Shown here: in pieces, positions 34,366 through 45,324 of the stretch | Layout: each line of letters starts with the position of its first letter | How positions within the stretch are numbered: position 1 is the stretch's first letter | Assembly: GCA_029261355.1 (NCBI GenBank) | Contig: JAJDBM010000058.1 | Coordinates: 1-64,000, forward strand | Direction: 5' to 3' | Origin: Nitrospirales bacterium | Lineage (GTDB): Bacteria; Nitrospirota; Nitrospiria; Nitrospirales; UBA8639 | DNA length: 64,000 nt | Position numbers and translations under genes: made by a program | The notes under the pieces: model-generated | What the model was told of the DNA's origin: nothing | The model's input: the letters and a program-made list of their open reading frames with translations, nothing else | Databases searched by the model: none

Positions 34366-35271
34366 ATGCCAATGGACTGGCTCAATTACCACCATTTGTA
34401 CTATTTCTGGGTCATTGCACGGGAAGGCTCGATTAAACTGGCCTGTGAGCGACTTAGCCTGTCGCAGCCCGCACTGAGTGTTCAACTTCGTGTGCTCGAA
34501 GACACTGTCGGGGAACAATTATTTGATCGAGTAGGCCGTAGATTGGTTCTGACCGAGGTGGGGAAAATGACCTACCGATATGCCGATGAGATATTCACCT
34601 TAGGTCACGAATTAACCAGCACTTTAAAAGGGCGGGAAGCCGATCATCCTGTTCGTTTGATCGTCGGTATTGCTGAAGTCGTGCCAAAAATGGTGGCCTA
34701 TAAATTATTAAAAGTTGCATTCCAACAGTTTGAACACATCAAGGTCGTCTGTTGGGAGGGTCGAGTCGAGCGGCTCCTCGGTGAACTTGCCCTTCATACA
34801 CTTGATATTGTGATCACAGACGCCCCTGTTCCCCCCACGGTAAGCATCGAAGCCCATAGTCATTTACTCGGAGAAACAGGTGTGACGATATTTGGCACGG
34901 AGCCTTTAGCTCGTCAATATCGTCGTAAATTTCCGCAGTCACTGAATGGGGCGAGGTTTCTGTTGCCGACAAATAATTCGGTGTTGAGGCGTGGAATGGA
35001 GGAATGGTTCCGTAAATACGATATTCATCCGTCGATTGTAGGAGAGTTTGAAGATGGGGCGACCATGAAAGCATTCGGACAGGAAGGTCATGGTTTATTT
35101 CCGGGATCATCTGTGGTGGCAAAGGAAATTACTCGACAATATCAAGTGCGGACCGTCGGCCATATCAGCGGTGTGACGGAACGGTTCTATGGTATTACGG
35201 TTGACCGCCGCATCAAACATCCTGCCGTCTTGGCCATTTCAACCTCGGCGAAAAATACCGTCTTTGGGTAA
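34366..35271 (+). CDS. LysR-family regulator of the dab operon (NhaR-like)
   Basis: 301 residues. N-terminal helix-turn-helix (Y-H-H-L-Y-Y-F-W-V-I-A-R-E-G-S-I, then L-S-Q-P-A-L-S-V-Q-L-R-V-L-E), then a periplasmic-binding-protein-like effector domain. The Y-Y-F-W-x-x-A-R-E-G-S form is typical of the NhaR branch. A second ATG two codons in (34372) is equally possible and no good ribosome site is visible, so the mRNA may be leaderless or weakly translated. The divergent position suggests it controls carbon uptake, perhaps in response to ion or pH state (inference). Confidence 0.88.
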   Translation: MPMDWLNYHHLYYFWVIAREGSIKLACERLSLSQPALSVQLRVLEDTVGEQLFDRVGRRLVLTEVGKMTYRYADEIFTLGHELTSTLKGREADHPVRLIVGIAEVVPKMVAYKLLKVAFQQFEHIKVVCWEGRVERLLGELALHTLDIVITDAPVPPTVSIEAHSHLLGETGVTIFGTEPLARQYRRKFPQSLNGARFLLPTNNSVLRRGMEEWFRKYDIHPSIVGEFEDGATMKAFGQEGHGLFPGSSVVAKEITRQYQVRTVGHISGVTERFYGITVDRRIKHPAVLAISTSAKNTVFG

Positions 35272-35609
35272 GGTGTTCTTGATAATAGGCCTATGGAAAT
35301 TATAATACAGGCATTTATTCGATAGTATTTATTTTAAAATATCTGTGTTCAATATATTTTGAAAGGTGAAAATCATTGTTCCTAATGAGGTCGGTATCTT
35401 CATGGAAGCCACTGAAGTAAGTTTTCGCAAGAATCATTGTTTGGTTGCTAGTAGATAAAGCAGTAGGTAGGTGGCTGCTTCTCTTTCTGGGAAGATCATC
35501 AGTGAAGGCCAACGAATATTTTTCCCCAATATAAGGACAGGCATTTTTTCTTGGTCACCTCTAACCTAATAACTAGAGTTGCGGTACGTTAAGAATGTGG
35601 GTGAAGATT
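35272..35609. other. Non-coding region after the LysR gene
   Basis: No gene, repeat family or strong terminator seen. AT-rich tract around 35300-35340. Confidence 0.4.
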
Positions 35610-35960
35610 TCATCGGAGTACATCACGTTGTGCCATTATGCTGACGAGTTGTTCTACTAAATCGACAACTGGGATTCGTAAAAATGATTGCGATGTAATA
35701 CATCGATGACAGTCAGAATCTTCGTATCTTGTATGACCGAAATAGAACAGTTTGCATGCTGTCTCTGATTGTAATCTCTACGAGTTGTTTTCCTTGCTGA
35801 ATGGCCTTTAAGAGGTCATATTTAGACCGAGACCCTCTCTGCGGTTCGTAGTGTTGATCTACTGCCTTCCATCAGTAGTGAGGCGATGAGTGTAACCTTT
35901 TCGTTTTCTTCCACGGACCGAACAATTTCCCTCATTAATGAAGCGACCGTGAGTTGTCAA
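35610..35960 (-). pseudogene. Frameshifted tandem CBS-domain protein
   Basis: On the minus strand, pieces in three frames join into a recognisable CBS pair: L-T-V-A-S-L-M-R-E-I-V-R-S-V-E-E-N-E-K-V (first domain), then in another frame K-Y-D-L-L-K-A-I-Q-Q-G-K-Q-L-V-E-I-T-I-R-D-S-M, then I-Q-D-T-K-I-L-T-V-I-D-V-L-H-R-N-H-F and F-L-R-I-P-V-V-D-L-V-E-Q-L-V-S-I-M-A-Q-R-D-V-L-R (second domain). At least three frame changes are needed, so the gene is dead. An intact version would bind an adenosyl nucleotide; what it regulated is unknown. Confidence 0.6.
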
Positions 35961-36250
35961 GATTGTTGGTTCGGAGTGCGGGATGATCATTTTTCTCGAT
36001 TGGTATACTCCCTCCTTGTTTGAGGCAAGCTTGGGGGACCTTGTCCTTCTCCAAATGATCTTCACTGCATACAATTAATGACATGTGCTGTGTTGTATTT
36101 ACTCCAGAAGCAAGGAGGTTTACCACCCACAGGCAAGAGTCTCAGATCCAATCTCGCAATTTCAAGCTGGAGAGTATACGAGTAGATTTAATCCGATGGA
36201 ATCTTGATGGGGAGCGTGGGAATTACTGCAATAAGGGTGTTAATGGTGTT

Positions 36251-36745
36251 TTAGAAATAGAATAATACTCTGATACCTTTGGGTAGATCTACTGTTTCTT
36301 TTCGATTGACGATCCCAAAGGCTCCTGGATTTTTTTGAATAAGTTTTAAAAGAATTCTCGTAGTTTTAATTTTTCTTGGCGAGGTATCACCCCTCAGTTG
36401 TTTCATCTTGGCCCAATGTTCTGAGAGTCGTCCCTCGTTCATTTGTAGAATATGTTCAACAAATTGTTTATGTTCGGCGCTGGTTGCGTACCGATCAAAG
36501 GCTCGACATGTGATGTCAGAGTCGGGCCACATTTTCCCTTTTTTTAGGTACAGTCGTGTGATGACGCTAATAGCATTATGACGTTGGCTTTTGAATGGAT
36601 TACTTATGTTGATAACGACGGCAAAGGACTCCTCAGCAAAACTTGGACTATAAAGACTACTGAGTATGAGGCAGATCATGCTCAGAAGTATTATTGAGGA
36701 TTTTCTTTGTGGTCGGCCCAGTTGATTCATGTTTTTCTTACTCAA
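36251..36745 (-). CDS. PstS-like periplasmic binding-fold protein
   Basis: 164 residues. Signal segment about 18-37, then V-V-I-N-I-S-N-P, A-I-S-V-I-T-R-L-Y-L-K-K-G-K-M-W-P-D and F-V-E-H-I-L-Q-M-N-E-G-R-L-S-E-H-W, as in the short single-lobe PstS-like proteins found beside outer-membrane porins. A phosphate or anion ligand is possible but the phosphate loop is not evident. The start codon overlaps the porin stop by 4 bases, implying coupled translation and joint function. Confidence 0.7.
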   Translation of the reverse strand: MSKKNMNQLGRPQRKSSIILLSMICLILSSLYSPSFAEESFAVVINISNPFKSQRHNAISVITRLYLKKGKMWPDSDITCRAFDRYATSAEHKQFVEHILQMNEGRLSEHWAKMKQLRGDTSPRKIKTTRILLKLIQKNPGAFGIVNRKETVDLPKGIRVLFYF

Positions 36746-38217
36746 AAACTAAATGTCCCAGATAATTGAAAAATCTGGGCCTGTGCATTTTGAGCCCCAA
36801 GTCGACCACTGGAGTATTCTTTTAAGGTGAATGAGGCCCGTAATCTCACATTTGGAACAGGGAGGAAATTCATCCCGAACACATGTTCAGTTGAATTTCC
36901 TGGAGTTTGGAGCCTGGGGCCTCCGCTGGTAGGCGCAATTTGGAGTGACCCATCATTCAAGAAATCATAACGGTAGAAGGCGATCCATTGGTCATTAATT
37001 CGATAAGCTGGCTGGGTATAGTACGCCATTCGATTCCCTCCGGATCTTGAATCCTCATCGGTGAAAAATATTTCGTTCTTCCAGAGAATCGGTCCATTGT
37101 CGATTAGGAGATCGATGCCATACATGTAGAAGGTGGAATTTCGAGATGGTGTGATCATTTCTGGTGCTGTGGTCGTCAATGATCGTTTTCCCGTTCCCAC
37201 GTTGATCCCCAAGGTACTTCCGAGTTGGCTAAATGTATAGGCTCCGCGAATCCCGGTATAAAACTGTTCGGGAGTGCTCCCCGTAAACACACCGGTATAG
37301 ATGTTGTATTGCAAGCTATCATCAGCAAAAAAGAGTTGTCCGTGAATCTGAGCTCCAGTTATAAAATTAGGAAAGATGGTATCTCCAGAGAAGGGGCGGA
37401 GAAATTGTGGCTGCTCAGGATCTAACAAAATGGCAGGAAAATGTTCGATGTTGATAATTCCAAAAGGCGTGATATATCGGCCGATTTGAATATTCAAGGC
37501 ATCAGATTGACGATAGTTGGCCCAGGCAATGACCAATGGTGTTTTCATTCCACCAGAACCGGAAAATGCAAACCCAGGCGATGTCCGTTGAAAGGTATCA
37601 GTGAATCGTGTATTTGATTCCCGAATAAATGCTTGAGCAAAAAATGCTGAGAATCGTTCATTGAATTGTACTTTGAAGAGGAGTTCGAAGGTGAGGCGAT
37701 CGAAACTTGTTGCTGATCCCTTTTCCCCATTGATATGAGTGAATGTCGAATGTAAAAACCCGCCAAAGTCAAATTGTGTGGCATCAAAGGCTCGTACGAG
37801 TGACCGACTTCCAACTTTCTGATCAATATCCTGTAGGAGATCTTCTTGAGCCTCAACCCGATCAAAGAGATTTTGCATCTTTTCATCAATGGACTCGGCC
37901 GAATGGTGTAACGATGAATGTTCCTTCAATTCCAACCTGTTGACTCGTTCGAGTGTTTCATCGATTTGATGTTGTATCTTTTGTAAATGTTGGGTGATGT
38001 CTGTAAGTCCGATTGTGTCGTCTGCAGCTTGTCCGAATGACATCATGCCAAATACTTGAAGAAGGACAAGACTGAGAATTCCTATCACGCGTGTTGCGAA
38101 TAGTCCGAGCACTGGATGATGTTGGTGTTTGAGGGCGGAATGCGAATGAAGCGAGGGGCAGAATGAGGATGTGTCCATATGTGCGAATTCCGTGATCTGA
38201 AATGAGATCGTCAGCAT
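36742..38217 (-). CDS. Outer-membrane porin with N-terminal coiled coil
   Basis: 491 residues. An exported hydrophobic segment (about residues 44-64), a coiled coil (about 75-125, H-L-Q-K-I-Q-H-Q-I-D-E-T-L-E-R), then amphipathic beta-strands to a C-terminal aromatic residue (S-G-T-F-S-F), typical of DcaP/OprP-like barrels. A start at ATG 38178 is possible. The AAGG before ATG 38217 is weak. Substrate unknown; the overlapping PstS-like gene suggests uptake of an anion (inference). Confidence 0.75.
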   Translation of the reverse strand: MLTISFQITEFAHMDTSSFCPSLHSHSALKHQHHPVLGLFATRVIGILSLVLLQVFGMMSFGQAADDTIGLTDITQHLQKIQHQIDETLERVNRLELKEHSSLHHSAESIDEKMQNLFDRVEAQEDLLQDIDQKVGSRSLVRAFDATQFDFGGFLHSTFTHINGEKGSATSFDRLTFELLFKVQFNERFSAFFAQAFIRESNTRFTDTFQRTSPGFAFSGSGGMKTPLVIAWANYRQSDALNIQIGRYITPFGIINIEHFPAILLDPEQPQFLRPFSGDTIFPNFITGAQIHGQLFFADDSLQYNIYTGVFTGSTPEQFYTGIRGAYTFSQLGSTLGINVGTGKRSLTTTAPEMITPSRNSTFYMYGIDLLIDNGPILWKNEIFFTDEDSRSGGNRMAYYTQPAYRINDQWIAFYRYDFLNDGSLQIAPTSGGPRLQTPGNSTEHVFGMNFLPVPNVRLRASFTLKEYSSGRLGAQNAQAQIFQLSGTFSF

Positions 38218-38670
38218 GCTTTTAGCCTTAATCTATTGATCATGTACTTATCGGTATTCGATTAATGAAGCTTAAGAGGCCTTGCTGGTCGTTTGGGCGG
38301 GATGTATGTATTTGTCAGTTTTTGTCAGAAGGACCTATCCTGAGTTTCAGGACTGAAAGGACATGTCGACTGTCAAAAGTTGAGACACCTTAGGCAAAAA
38401 TTACATATTTCTCAAAGATATATTTAATTTTGCGTAATTTTTTTTCGATATAGACTATTGAACGTATCTTTATTTCAGATGCAGATGGTTGTAGGTCTGT
38501 AAGTCATCTTGCTTCCGGTAGCTTGATGAGGGCGCGATACCTGTCTGCGCATTGATCGGTCAGAGCAAATCTTGGCAACCTGTGTCAGTAAAGCGTTGTC
38601 AATTCTGTCTGAGTCTATTCGTATGATGAGTTAGGATTGTGTCTCTCTCGTATATTTGATCCGAACTACC
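38218..38670. other. Intergenic region between porin and hybrid kinase genes
   Basis: 453 bases, divergent promoters expected. A GC-richer stretch at about 38505-38620 (small inverted segments such as GCGC repeats) could fold in the kinase mRNA, but it matches no riboswitch consensus I know. No gene is seen. Confidence 0.35.
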
Positions 38671-41600
38671 ATGAAGATTTTGAAAGATGAGTATCGTATT
38701 CAATTGATGGTGTGGGTACTCGTGAGTCTTGCTCTCACTTTAGGGATCTACACAGTCAGCCTTATTCACTATTCACTTGGTCAAGTGAAAGAGGCTCGAA
38801 TGCAATTGAAGGATGAGGAGAATGCGTTGAATGTATCGAGGGATAATATTCAGGAACATTTGACTGAGGTGCGTAAGCACATGATCTCCCTCTTTGATAT
38901 TCGTGAGCTGCGGAGTGATAACGTGGATGCGATTAACAAACTTCAACGATTTCTCCGTGTCCAATCTCAAGGGAGTCAAAATCAGGATTTTCAAAAAACA
39001 TTGCTTGGCTTAGAGACGGTGACTACAGACCTCAAAGACTTTGTTGATTTGGCTGATGAATGGAAAGTGGAATATCACGGTGCGGTTCAACAAAGCAGTC
39101 GTGATGCGATGCTCAGACTACTTCAAGAAAAATCCCTTCTCAAGGGAGAAATTGAGATTATCTTTGAAGACATCTATCAACTTCAAGATGAAGTTGATGT
39201 GCTCATTCAGGTAGAGGTCGGTCGATTGTTTAACAATGTTGAGGTTCTCTTGGGTAAGAAATGGGAGGAAGTGCTCTTGCTTGGAGGTACAGGAATTTTT
39301 GTATTTCTGTGCCTGGCCATCGTGTTATCACAGAAAATTCAACTCCAAATTCGTGAATTGAGGAGAGTGAGGGAGGAAGCTCAGGCGGCTGTCACGGCAA
39401 AGTTAGATGGGGAAGCTCAACTTCGTCGACTTGCATCATTTCCTGAGGGGAATCCTAATCCTGTGATCGAGGTCGATTTTGAGTGTCGTGTTCAGTATAT
39501 GAATCCAGCTGCAAAATCACTTGATAAACAACGAACTGCTTCCAAAATCCATCCTCTTATTCAAGACTTGCAAGCGATTATTAAGAATTTAAAGGCTGGA
39601 TGTTCAGAATCCTTTGAGCATGAGATCACGATCAATGAGCGTATGTATGAGCAAAAAGTTGCCTATCTTTCTGATATTGAAACTATTCGTGTGTATTCCA
39701 CTGATATTACTGACCGTAAACGTAATGAACTGGAGCTTCTTGAGGCCAAGGAACGGGCAGAAGCGGCCGCGAATGCGAAGAGCGAATTCTTAGCTACTAT
39801 GAGCCATGAAATTCGTACCCCGATGAATGGTGTCATTGGAATGACCGGATTGTTACTTGATACTCCACTGACATCGCAGCAACAGCATCTTGCTGATACC
39901 GTTCGAAACTCTGGGGAAGCGCTCTTGACAATCATCAATGACATTCTAGATTTCTCTAAAATCGAAGCTGGAAAGTTAGAGTTGGAAATTATTGATTTTG
40001 ATCTTCGTGGCGCTCTGGAAGAAACTCTTGAGTTAATAGCGAGTAAAGCTTCAGAGAAAAATTTAGAACTGATCGGGCTTATCTCAGCACAAGTTCCTAC
40101 TGCTTTGCGAGGGGATCCAGGTCGTTTGCGGCAAATTTTAATCAACCTGATTGGCAATGCCATAAAATTTACAGAGCATGGTGATGTCACCGTGCAGGTG
40201 CAGCTCATGAGAGAGTCAATTGACAGCGTTGTTCTCCGTCTGGAAGTGATCGATACAGGTATCGGTATTCAAGAGGAGGCTAAAAGCAAACTCTTTAAGT
40301 CCTTTAGTCAGGCTGATAGTTCTACTACCAGAAAATACGGCGGAACGGGGTTAGGGCTAGCTATTTGTAAGCAACTGGTAAAGCAAATGCATGGAGAGAT
40401 TGGGGTAGAAAGTACCCTTGGGGAGGGCTGTACTTTTTGGTTGACGATCGAACTTGAGAAGCAATCTGTCCAACCATCACAGCTTTCACATGCCAAATTA
40501 CGGGGACTCCGTCTCTGTATCGTTGATGAACATGCCACGCATCGTCATCTTTTGGCACGATATGCAGATGATTGGGGAATGGACTGGGTTTCAGCAGCGA
40601 CACCTTCGGAAGCCTTACATTTTTTCAGGGAATCTGCAAAAGAAGGTCGACCATTTGACTTGGCAATTTTAGATATGAACTTATCGGGAATGGATGGGTT
40701 GAGCCTGGCTCGTACGATCAAGGCCAATGCATTATTCCAAAAAGTGCGATTAGTATTGGTGACCTCTCTAGGGCATCGAGGGGATGCTGTGGCATCACGC
40801 GAAGCAGGATTTGACGGATATCTTACCAAGCCGATTCGAAAGCAATCACTTCACGATTGTTTGTCCGTTGTCATGGGACATCAGCAAAGAAATGATGAGT
40901 CCGTTCGTGCGTCTTTGGTGACTCAACATAGCCTTAATGAATCTGAAATTCGAAATGCTGTGAGGATTCTCGTTGCAGATGATCATCGTGTGAATCAACA
41001 ACTTGCCGTCATGATGTTGGAGCGTCTCGGGTATCGAGCCGATGTTGTGGCTAATGGGTATGAAGCCGTAGAAGCTGTCTGTCGAGTGCCCTATACTATG
41101 GTTCTTATGGATTGCCAAATGCCAGAAATGGATGGGTATGAGGCCACAAAAGAGTTAAGGAAACGTGAAGCGATTGAAGTAAAAGTTTCGATGAGCGTCG
41201 AGCAACGAGATGGCTCTCACAGGATCCCTATTATTGCGATGACGGCGAATGCGATGCAAGGTGATAGAGCCAAATGCCTTGCGGCTGGAATGGATGATTA
41301 TTTGACAAAGCCAATTAAAGCTCAAGAATTGGCGGATATGATTTTGAAATGGCTGTCGAAGTCGGACGTAGACAGTGCGGAGGCGAAGGCAGAGAATACT
41401 GTTGATATCGGGACGTCATTCTCACATGCTCTGATCAGAGATACAATGTTAATCGATCAGACTTCTTTCACTCGATCTTCTTCAGACTTCAGTTCCGTTG
41501 ACAAGTCTGTGTTGAATGAGTTTCGCGCGACTGGAGGAATAGATTTCTTGAATCGGATGATCAATCAATTTCTTCAGGATGCGACAGTCTGTATCGAAGC

Positions 41601-41829
41601 CGTAGAACGCGCATCTGAACATGGCGACCATCGGGAAGTTCTTGAGGCCGCACATGGGTTAAAGGGGATCTGTCGAAATATGGGAGCGCACCGACTTGCT
41701 TTGCTCTGCGAAGAAATTGAACAAAAAGCGAAAGCCGGAATGATCCTAAGTGACCAGAGAGTTCCGCAAGCCATCAAAGCGGAGTTTTCCATTGTGAGCT
41801 CAATGCTCCAGAAGACATTGAGTGAGTAA
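38671..41829 (+). CDS. Membrane hybrid histidine kinase (PAS-HisKA-HATPase-REC-REC-Hpt)
   Basis: 1052 residues from ATG 38671 (a TTG five codons earlier is open). Two membrane helices (about 10-35 and 200-222) enclose a helical periplasmic sensor of about 165 residues. A PAS-like segment at about 250-345 precedes HisKA with His near 378 ([11 protein letters not shown]), HATPase ([21 protein letters not shown]), a receiver near 615-735 ([11 protein letters not shown]), a second receiver near 765-905 ([11 protein letters not shown]) and a C-terminal Hpt with A-A-H-G-L-K-G. A full phosphorelay in one chain; signal unknown. Confidence 0.9.
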   Translation: MKILKDEYRIQLMVWVLVSLALTLGIYTVSLIHYSLGQVKEARMQLKDEENALNVSRDNIQEHLTEVRKHMISLFDIRELRSDNVDAINKLQRFLRVQSQGSQNQDFQKTLLGLETVTTDLKDFVDLADEWKVEYHGAVQQSSRDAMLRLLQEKSLLKGEIEIIFEDIYQLQDEVDVLIQVEVGRLFNNVEVLLGKKWEEVLLLGGTGIFVFLCLAIVLSQKIQLQIRELRRVREEAQAAVTAKLDGEAQLRRLASFPEGNPNPVIEVDFECRVQYMNPAAKSLDKQRTASKIHPLIQDLQAIIKNLKAGCSESFEHEITINERMYEQKVAYLSDIETIRVYSTDITDRKRNELELLEAKERAEAAANAKSEFLATMSHEIRTPMNGVIGMTGLLLDTPLTSQQQHLADTVRNSGEALLTIINDILDFSKIEAGKLELEIIDFDLRGALEETLELIASKASEKNLELIGLISAQVPTALRGDPGRLRQILINLIGNAIKFTEHGDVTVQVQLMRESIDSVVLRLEVIDTGIGIQEEAKSKLFKSFSQADSSTTRKYGGTGLGLAICKQLVKQMHGEIGVESTLGEGCTFWLTIELEKQSVQPSQLSHAKLRGLRLCIVDEHATHRHLLARYADDWGMDWVSAATPSEALHFFRESAKEGRPFDLAILDMNLSGMDGLSLARTIKANALFQKVRLVLVTSLGHRGDAVASREAGFDGYLTKPIRKQSLHDCLSVVMGHQQRNDESVRASLVTQHSLNESEIRNAVRILVADDHRVNQQLAVMMLERLGYRADVVANGYEAVEAVCRVPYTMVLMDCQMPEMDGYEATKELRKREAIEVKVSMSVEQRDGSHRIPIIAMTANAMQGDRAKCLAAGMDDYLTKPIKAQELADMILKWLSKSDVDSAEAKAENTVDIGTSFSHALIRDTMLIDQTSFTRSSSDFSSVDKSVLNEFRATGGIDFLNRMINQFLQDATVCIEAVERASEHGDHREVLEAAHGLKGICRNMGAHRLALLCEEIEQKAKAGMILSDQRVPQAIKAEFSIVSSMLQKTLSE

Positions 41830-41895
41830 ATCCAAACGGTATCTTTGCTGCAGGATCCTCTTTACAAGTGTTCGGGTGCAATGGAGGAGAGAGTC

Positions 41896-43152
41896 TCATT
41901 TCTTTTTGACTCCACCTTTCGACTTCCGTTTTTTCTTCTTACTGTTTTCCCAGGCATCCATTTCCTCTATTAATTCTTCTAAGTTAGGCTCTTCGCTGGA
42001 CGGTTGTATGGTGAACGCATAATCTTTTTTGCCGATTTTAATCACTTGAATTTCAGTTTCTAAAAACTCTTGTATTTCTTCAAGTCGAGTTTTCTCTTCT
42101 TTGCTGCAAAATGAAATAGCGATTCCCTTATTGACTCCTCGTCCGGTTCTGCCAACACGATGGACGTAGTTTTCGGCTTCATCAGGTAGGTCATAGTTGA
42201 CGACATAGTTGATATTGGGAATATCAATGCCTCGAGCACTGACATCCGTGGCGATAAGGACATTACTCTTTCCAGTTTTGAAACTGTTCATCACCTCGGC
42301 ACGCTCATATTGATCTTTTTCACCGTGAATCGTGACCGTCTCTATTCCGACACGGCCCATAGCTTTTGCGACTCGTTCGGCCCGTACTCGCGTTCGAACA
42401 AAAACGATTACTCGGCTTTCTGGGTTGTCGGTCATAAATTGCTCTAGAAAAAATCGCTTGTCATCCATTTCGATAAACATAACGTAATGTGAGACATTCT
42501 TTGAGACGAGATTTTCTGGTGAGATTTGAATTCGGATTGCCGTATTTCTGATTTGTGAATAGGCCAGCTTTTTGATGTCTTTATTGATCGTGGCCGAGAA
42601 AAATAATGTTTGGTGTTGCTGTGTGAGCATTCTTTTTATTGCTTGAATGTCACGAATGAACCCGAGATCAAGCATATGGTCGGCTTCATCTAATACCAGC
42701 GTTTCAACACGTTTGAGATGAATGTAGCCTTGATGGATGAGATCAAATAGTCGGCCTGGCGTTGCGATCAGGACATCGATGCCATTCTGAAGTTTTTTAA
42801 TCTGAGGGTCTTGCTCAACACCACCATAGATGGCGAACGCCTTCACTTTCGTTTGTTTTGAAAGATTGGCAAACACTTCTCCGATCTGCATCGCGAGCTC
42901 GTGTGTGGGCACCATGACAATACATTGAATGCCGAGAGTGCGTTTACTCCTCTTCCTATGATCGATTTGGTGGATAATGGGAATGGCAAAGGCCGCAGTT
43001 TTCCCCGTTCCTGTTTGGGCAATGGCCAAGACGTCTTCACCGGCCATGATTGAGGGGATAGCTTTAAACTGTATGTCGGTGGTTCTTACGAACCCGAGTC
43101 GAGACAGATTCTTTTTAATGGCATCCGTAATGGGGAATTTTTCAAATTTCAT
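41896..43152 (-). CDS. DEAD-box ATP-dependent RNA helicase (RhlE-like)
   Basis: 418 residues with the full motif set: T-x-I-Q-x-x-A-I-P, A-Q-T-G-T-G-K-T, P-T-H-E-L-A-x-Q, A-T-P-G-R-L, D-E-A-D, S-A-T, A-T-D-V-S-A-R-G-I-D and H-R-V-G-R-T-G-R. The C-terminal tail is short and basic (K-K-K-K-R-K-S-K-G-G-V-K-K-K), suiting RNA unwinding in ribosome assembly or cold adaptation. Convergent with the kinase gene. Confidence 0.92.
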   Translation of the reverse strand: MKFEKFPITDAIKKNLSRLGFVRTTDIQFKAIPSIMAGEDVLAIAQTGTGKTAAFAIPIIHQIDHRKRSKRTLGIQCIVMVPTHELAMQIGEVFANLSKQTKVKAFAIYGGVEQDPQIKKLQNGIDVLIATPGRLFDLIHQGYIHLKRVETLVLDEADHMLDLGFIRDIQAIKRMLTQQHQTLFFSATINKDIKKLAYSQIRNTAIRIQISPENLVSKNVSHYVMFIEMDDKRFFLEQFMTDNPESRVIVFVRTRVRAERVAKAMGRVGIETVTIHGEKDQYERAEVMNSFKTGKSNVLIATDVSARGIDIPNINYVVNYDLPDEAENYVHRVGRTGRGVNKGIAISFCSKEEKTRLEEIQEFLETEIQVIKIGKKDYAFTIQPSSEEPNLEELIEEMDAWENSKKKKRKSKGGVKKK

Positions 43153-43422
43153 AGGATATGACTGTTTCTGTGTAGTGAATGTTTCTGCTTATTAACGTCG
43201 GGAACCAAACCCTCCCCGCATTGCAAGGTTCTTCATTAACTAGAATGATGATTGTATTTACTGAGCATTATACGGATGAAGTGCTTGAGTTCTCTAGGTG
43301 TTCAAGGAGATGATTATTGTTGGACAGATATCAGTTTGGGAGGTATTCTGAGGGGAATGCATAGGCGCAGCACACTTTTGTCTGAGTCTGGTTGGCTATC
43401 GATTACCTAGGAGCCCAATGGA

Positions 43423-45153
43423 ATGATGAAATTTCTTAAATTTGGTGTTGGCACTGTTTTTCTTTTATTGATTATTTTTGTTGTGTTTTGGGTATTCTTT
43501 GTTGATGTGTTGGTTGAGAATGTGATTGAAGCAAAAGGAACTGAAATTCTTGGAGCAATGGTTGAACTTGATGCTGCCGACTTGAGTCTATTTCCATCTG
43601 GGTTACTGCTGACTCGGGTCCAAGCCACGGATCCGGAAAAGCCAATGACCAATGCTGTGGATATTCAACGAATTGCTATGAGTCTTGACGTGCTGCCCTT
43701 ATTGTGGAATCGGGTGATTGTTGAGGAAATGTCAGTAGAGGGTGTGCAGTTTGGAACAAATCGAGCAACGTCTGGGGTGATTCCTGGTGCCAAAGCCTCT
43801 TTAAAGGCAGAAAAGCCATTTTCGATAGCATTGCCAACTTTGGAAATTCCTGATGTTAAAAAGATTTTGGAAAATGAGGATTTAGAAACTGTCAAACTCA
43901 TTGATACATTGAAAGCCGATATTCAGCATGAACGCGATATCTGGAAAAAACGATTGAAAGAAATGCCTGGGAAAGAACAATACAATAAGTATAAGCAACG
44001 TGTGAAAGCATTGAAAAAGTCCGCAAAGGGCGGCATTGGGGGGATTTTGGGTGGCGTTGAGGAAGTGCAATCAATAAAGAAAGAAATTGAATTGGATGTA
44101 ACGCAGCTCGAAGGCGCACAGAAGGAATTCAAAGAAAAGATCGCGCTCCTCAAAACACGGTTGACCCAAATTAAGTCTGCGCCACAACGTGATGTGCAGA
44201 AACTTAAGAAGAAGTATAATCTGTCTGCCGATGGCTTGAGCAATGTTAGTCAGATGTTATTCGGGAGTCATGTGGGGCCTTGGTTTCGGCAAGGGGTGGT
44301 ATGGTATGAGCGGTTGAAACCCTATCTTGAACAAGGGCAAGGCTCTCCCGAAGCTGAAACTTCAGGTTCTTCTGATGAACCGGGGGTAGAGTTTCTTATT
44401 CGTTTGGCGAAGGTCTCCCTTATTCTCGAGGCTGGAGAAATGTCAGGCACCGTTCATAACATTACTCCGGCACAAGCCGTTTTTGGTGAACCGTTGACCT
44501 TTATGTTTAGCGGAGAAAAGCTCAAAGGCGTGAATGCCCTCACATTTGATGGCACACTTGATCATCGCCAAGCTGCTCGTTCTTCCGATCAGGTGCAATT
44601 TACGGCCAATGGCTATCAGCTCAAGGGCGTCACCTTATCTCAGGATAAAAAATGGCCTATTTCGCTCAATAATGGTGCAGCTGATGTGACGTTCACGGCC
44701 GAATTGCAAGGTCAGGATGTGATCGCAAACGGAACAGGTCTTTTGACGGCTCTCAATGTTTCTGCGGGCGGGTCTGACGATTCAAATCCACTAACGCAGT
44801 CATTAAGCCGCGCCATCTCAGATATCTCTCAATTGTCCGTCAATGCGGATGTGACGGGTACGCTTAAGCAGTATGACGTGTCCCTTGAATCCGATTTGGA
44901 TGATATTCTTCAAAAAGCTGCAGGGAAGATGGTCTCTGATGTTGCATCGAAGTTTAGTCAGAAATTACAAGCTCAGATTCTGGCTAAGACCAAAAAGCCC
45001 ATCAAGGATCTGCAAACATCTCTCGGGGCATTGGGTCCGGTCGGAGGTGACTTGTCGAATCGTCTCACAGAGAATAATCAACTCTTACAAGGTCTGTTGA
45101 AACAAAAGCTGCCGAAAAAGCTCTTGCCTGGGGGATTGAAACTCCCGTTTTAA
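43423..45153 (+). CDS. TIGR03545-family membrane-anchored protein
   Basis: 576 residues. One N-terminal membrane helix (about 8-27) is followed by an AsmA-like start (V-E-L-D-A-A-D-L-S-L-F-P-S-G-L-L-L-T-R-V-Q-A-T), a long charged coiled coil (about 150-260) and a beta-rich C-terminal half. The pattern fits TIGR03545; function unknown, with AsmA/lipid-transfer similarity suggesting the periplasmic face. The second ATG codon is an alternative start. Confidence 0.8.
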   Translation: MMKFLKFGVGTVFLLLIIFVVFWVFFVDVLVENVIEAKGTEILGAMVELDAADLSLFPSGLLLTRVQATDPEKPMTNAVDIQRIAMSLDVLPLLWNRVIVEEMSVEGVQFGTNRATSGVIPGAKASLKAEKPFSIALPTLEIPDVKKILENEDLETVKLIDTLKADIQHERDIWKKRLKEMPGKEQYNKYKQRVKALKKSAKGGIGGILGGVEEVQSIKKEIELDVTQLEGAQKEFKEKIALLKTRLTQIKSAPQRDVQKLKKKYNLSADGLSNVSQMLFGSHVGPWFRQGVVWYERLKPYLEQGQGSPEAETSGSSDEPGVEFLIRLAKVSLILEAGEMSGTVHNITPAQAVFGEPLTFMFSGEKLKGVNALTFDGTLDHRQAARSSDQVQFTANGYQLKGVTLSQDKKWPISLNNGAADVTFTAELQGQDVIANGTGLLTALNVSAGGSDDSNPLTQSLSRAISDISQLSVNADVTGTLKQYDVSLESDLDDILQKAAGKMVSDVASKFSQKLQAQILAKTKKPIKDLQTSLGALGPVGGDLSNRLTENNQLLQGLLKQKLPKKLLPGGLKLPF

Positions 45154-45324
45154 GTCAGGTCTTTTAATCTAACAGTGGCAGTTGAGCGCGAATAAGCTGT
45201 GCAAGCAATTGATGGGCATAGGGAATGTGGAAATAGTGTGATCATTTTTCGATGATGAGTCAATTTCAATAATTCCTAGGTGCGGCAAGGAGTTGTGCCG
45301 ATTATCGTGATTCAACTGCTGTTA

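Noticed and set aside
38505-38620. Possible structured leader or riboswitch before the hybrid kinase
   Set aside because: Short GC-rich inverted segments exist but no consensus (cobalamin, SAM, c-di-GMP, THF) matches and no aptamer core could be drawn.
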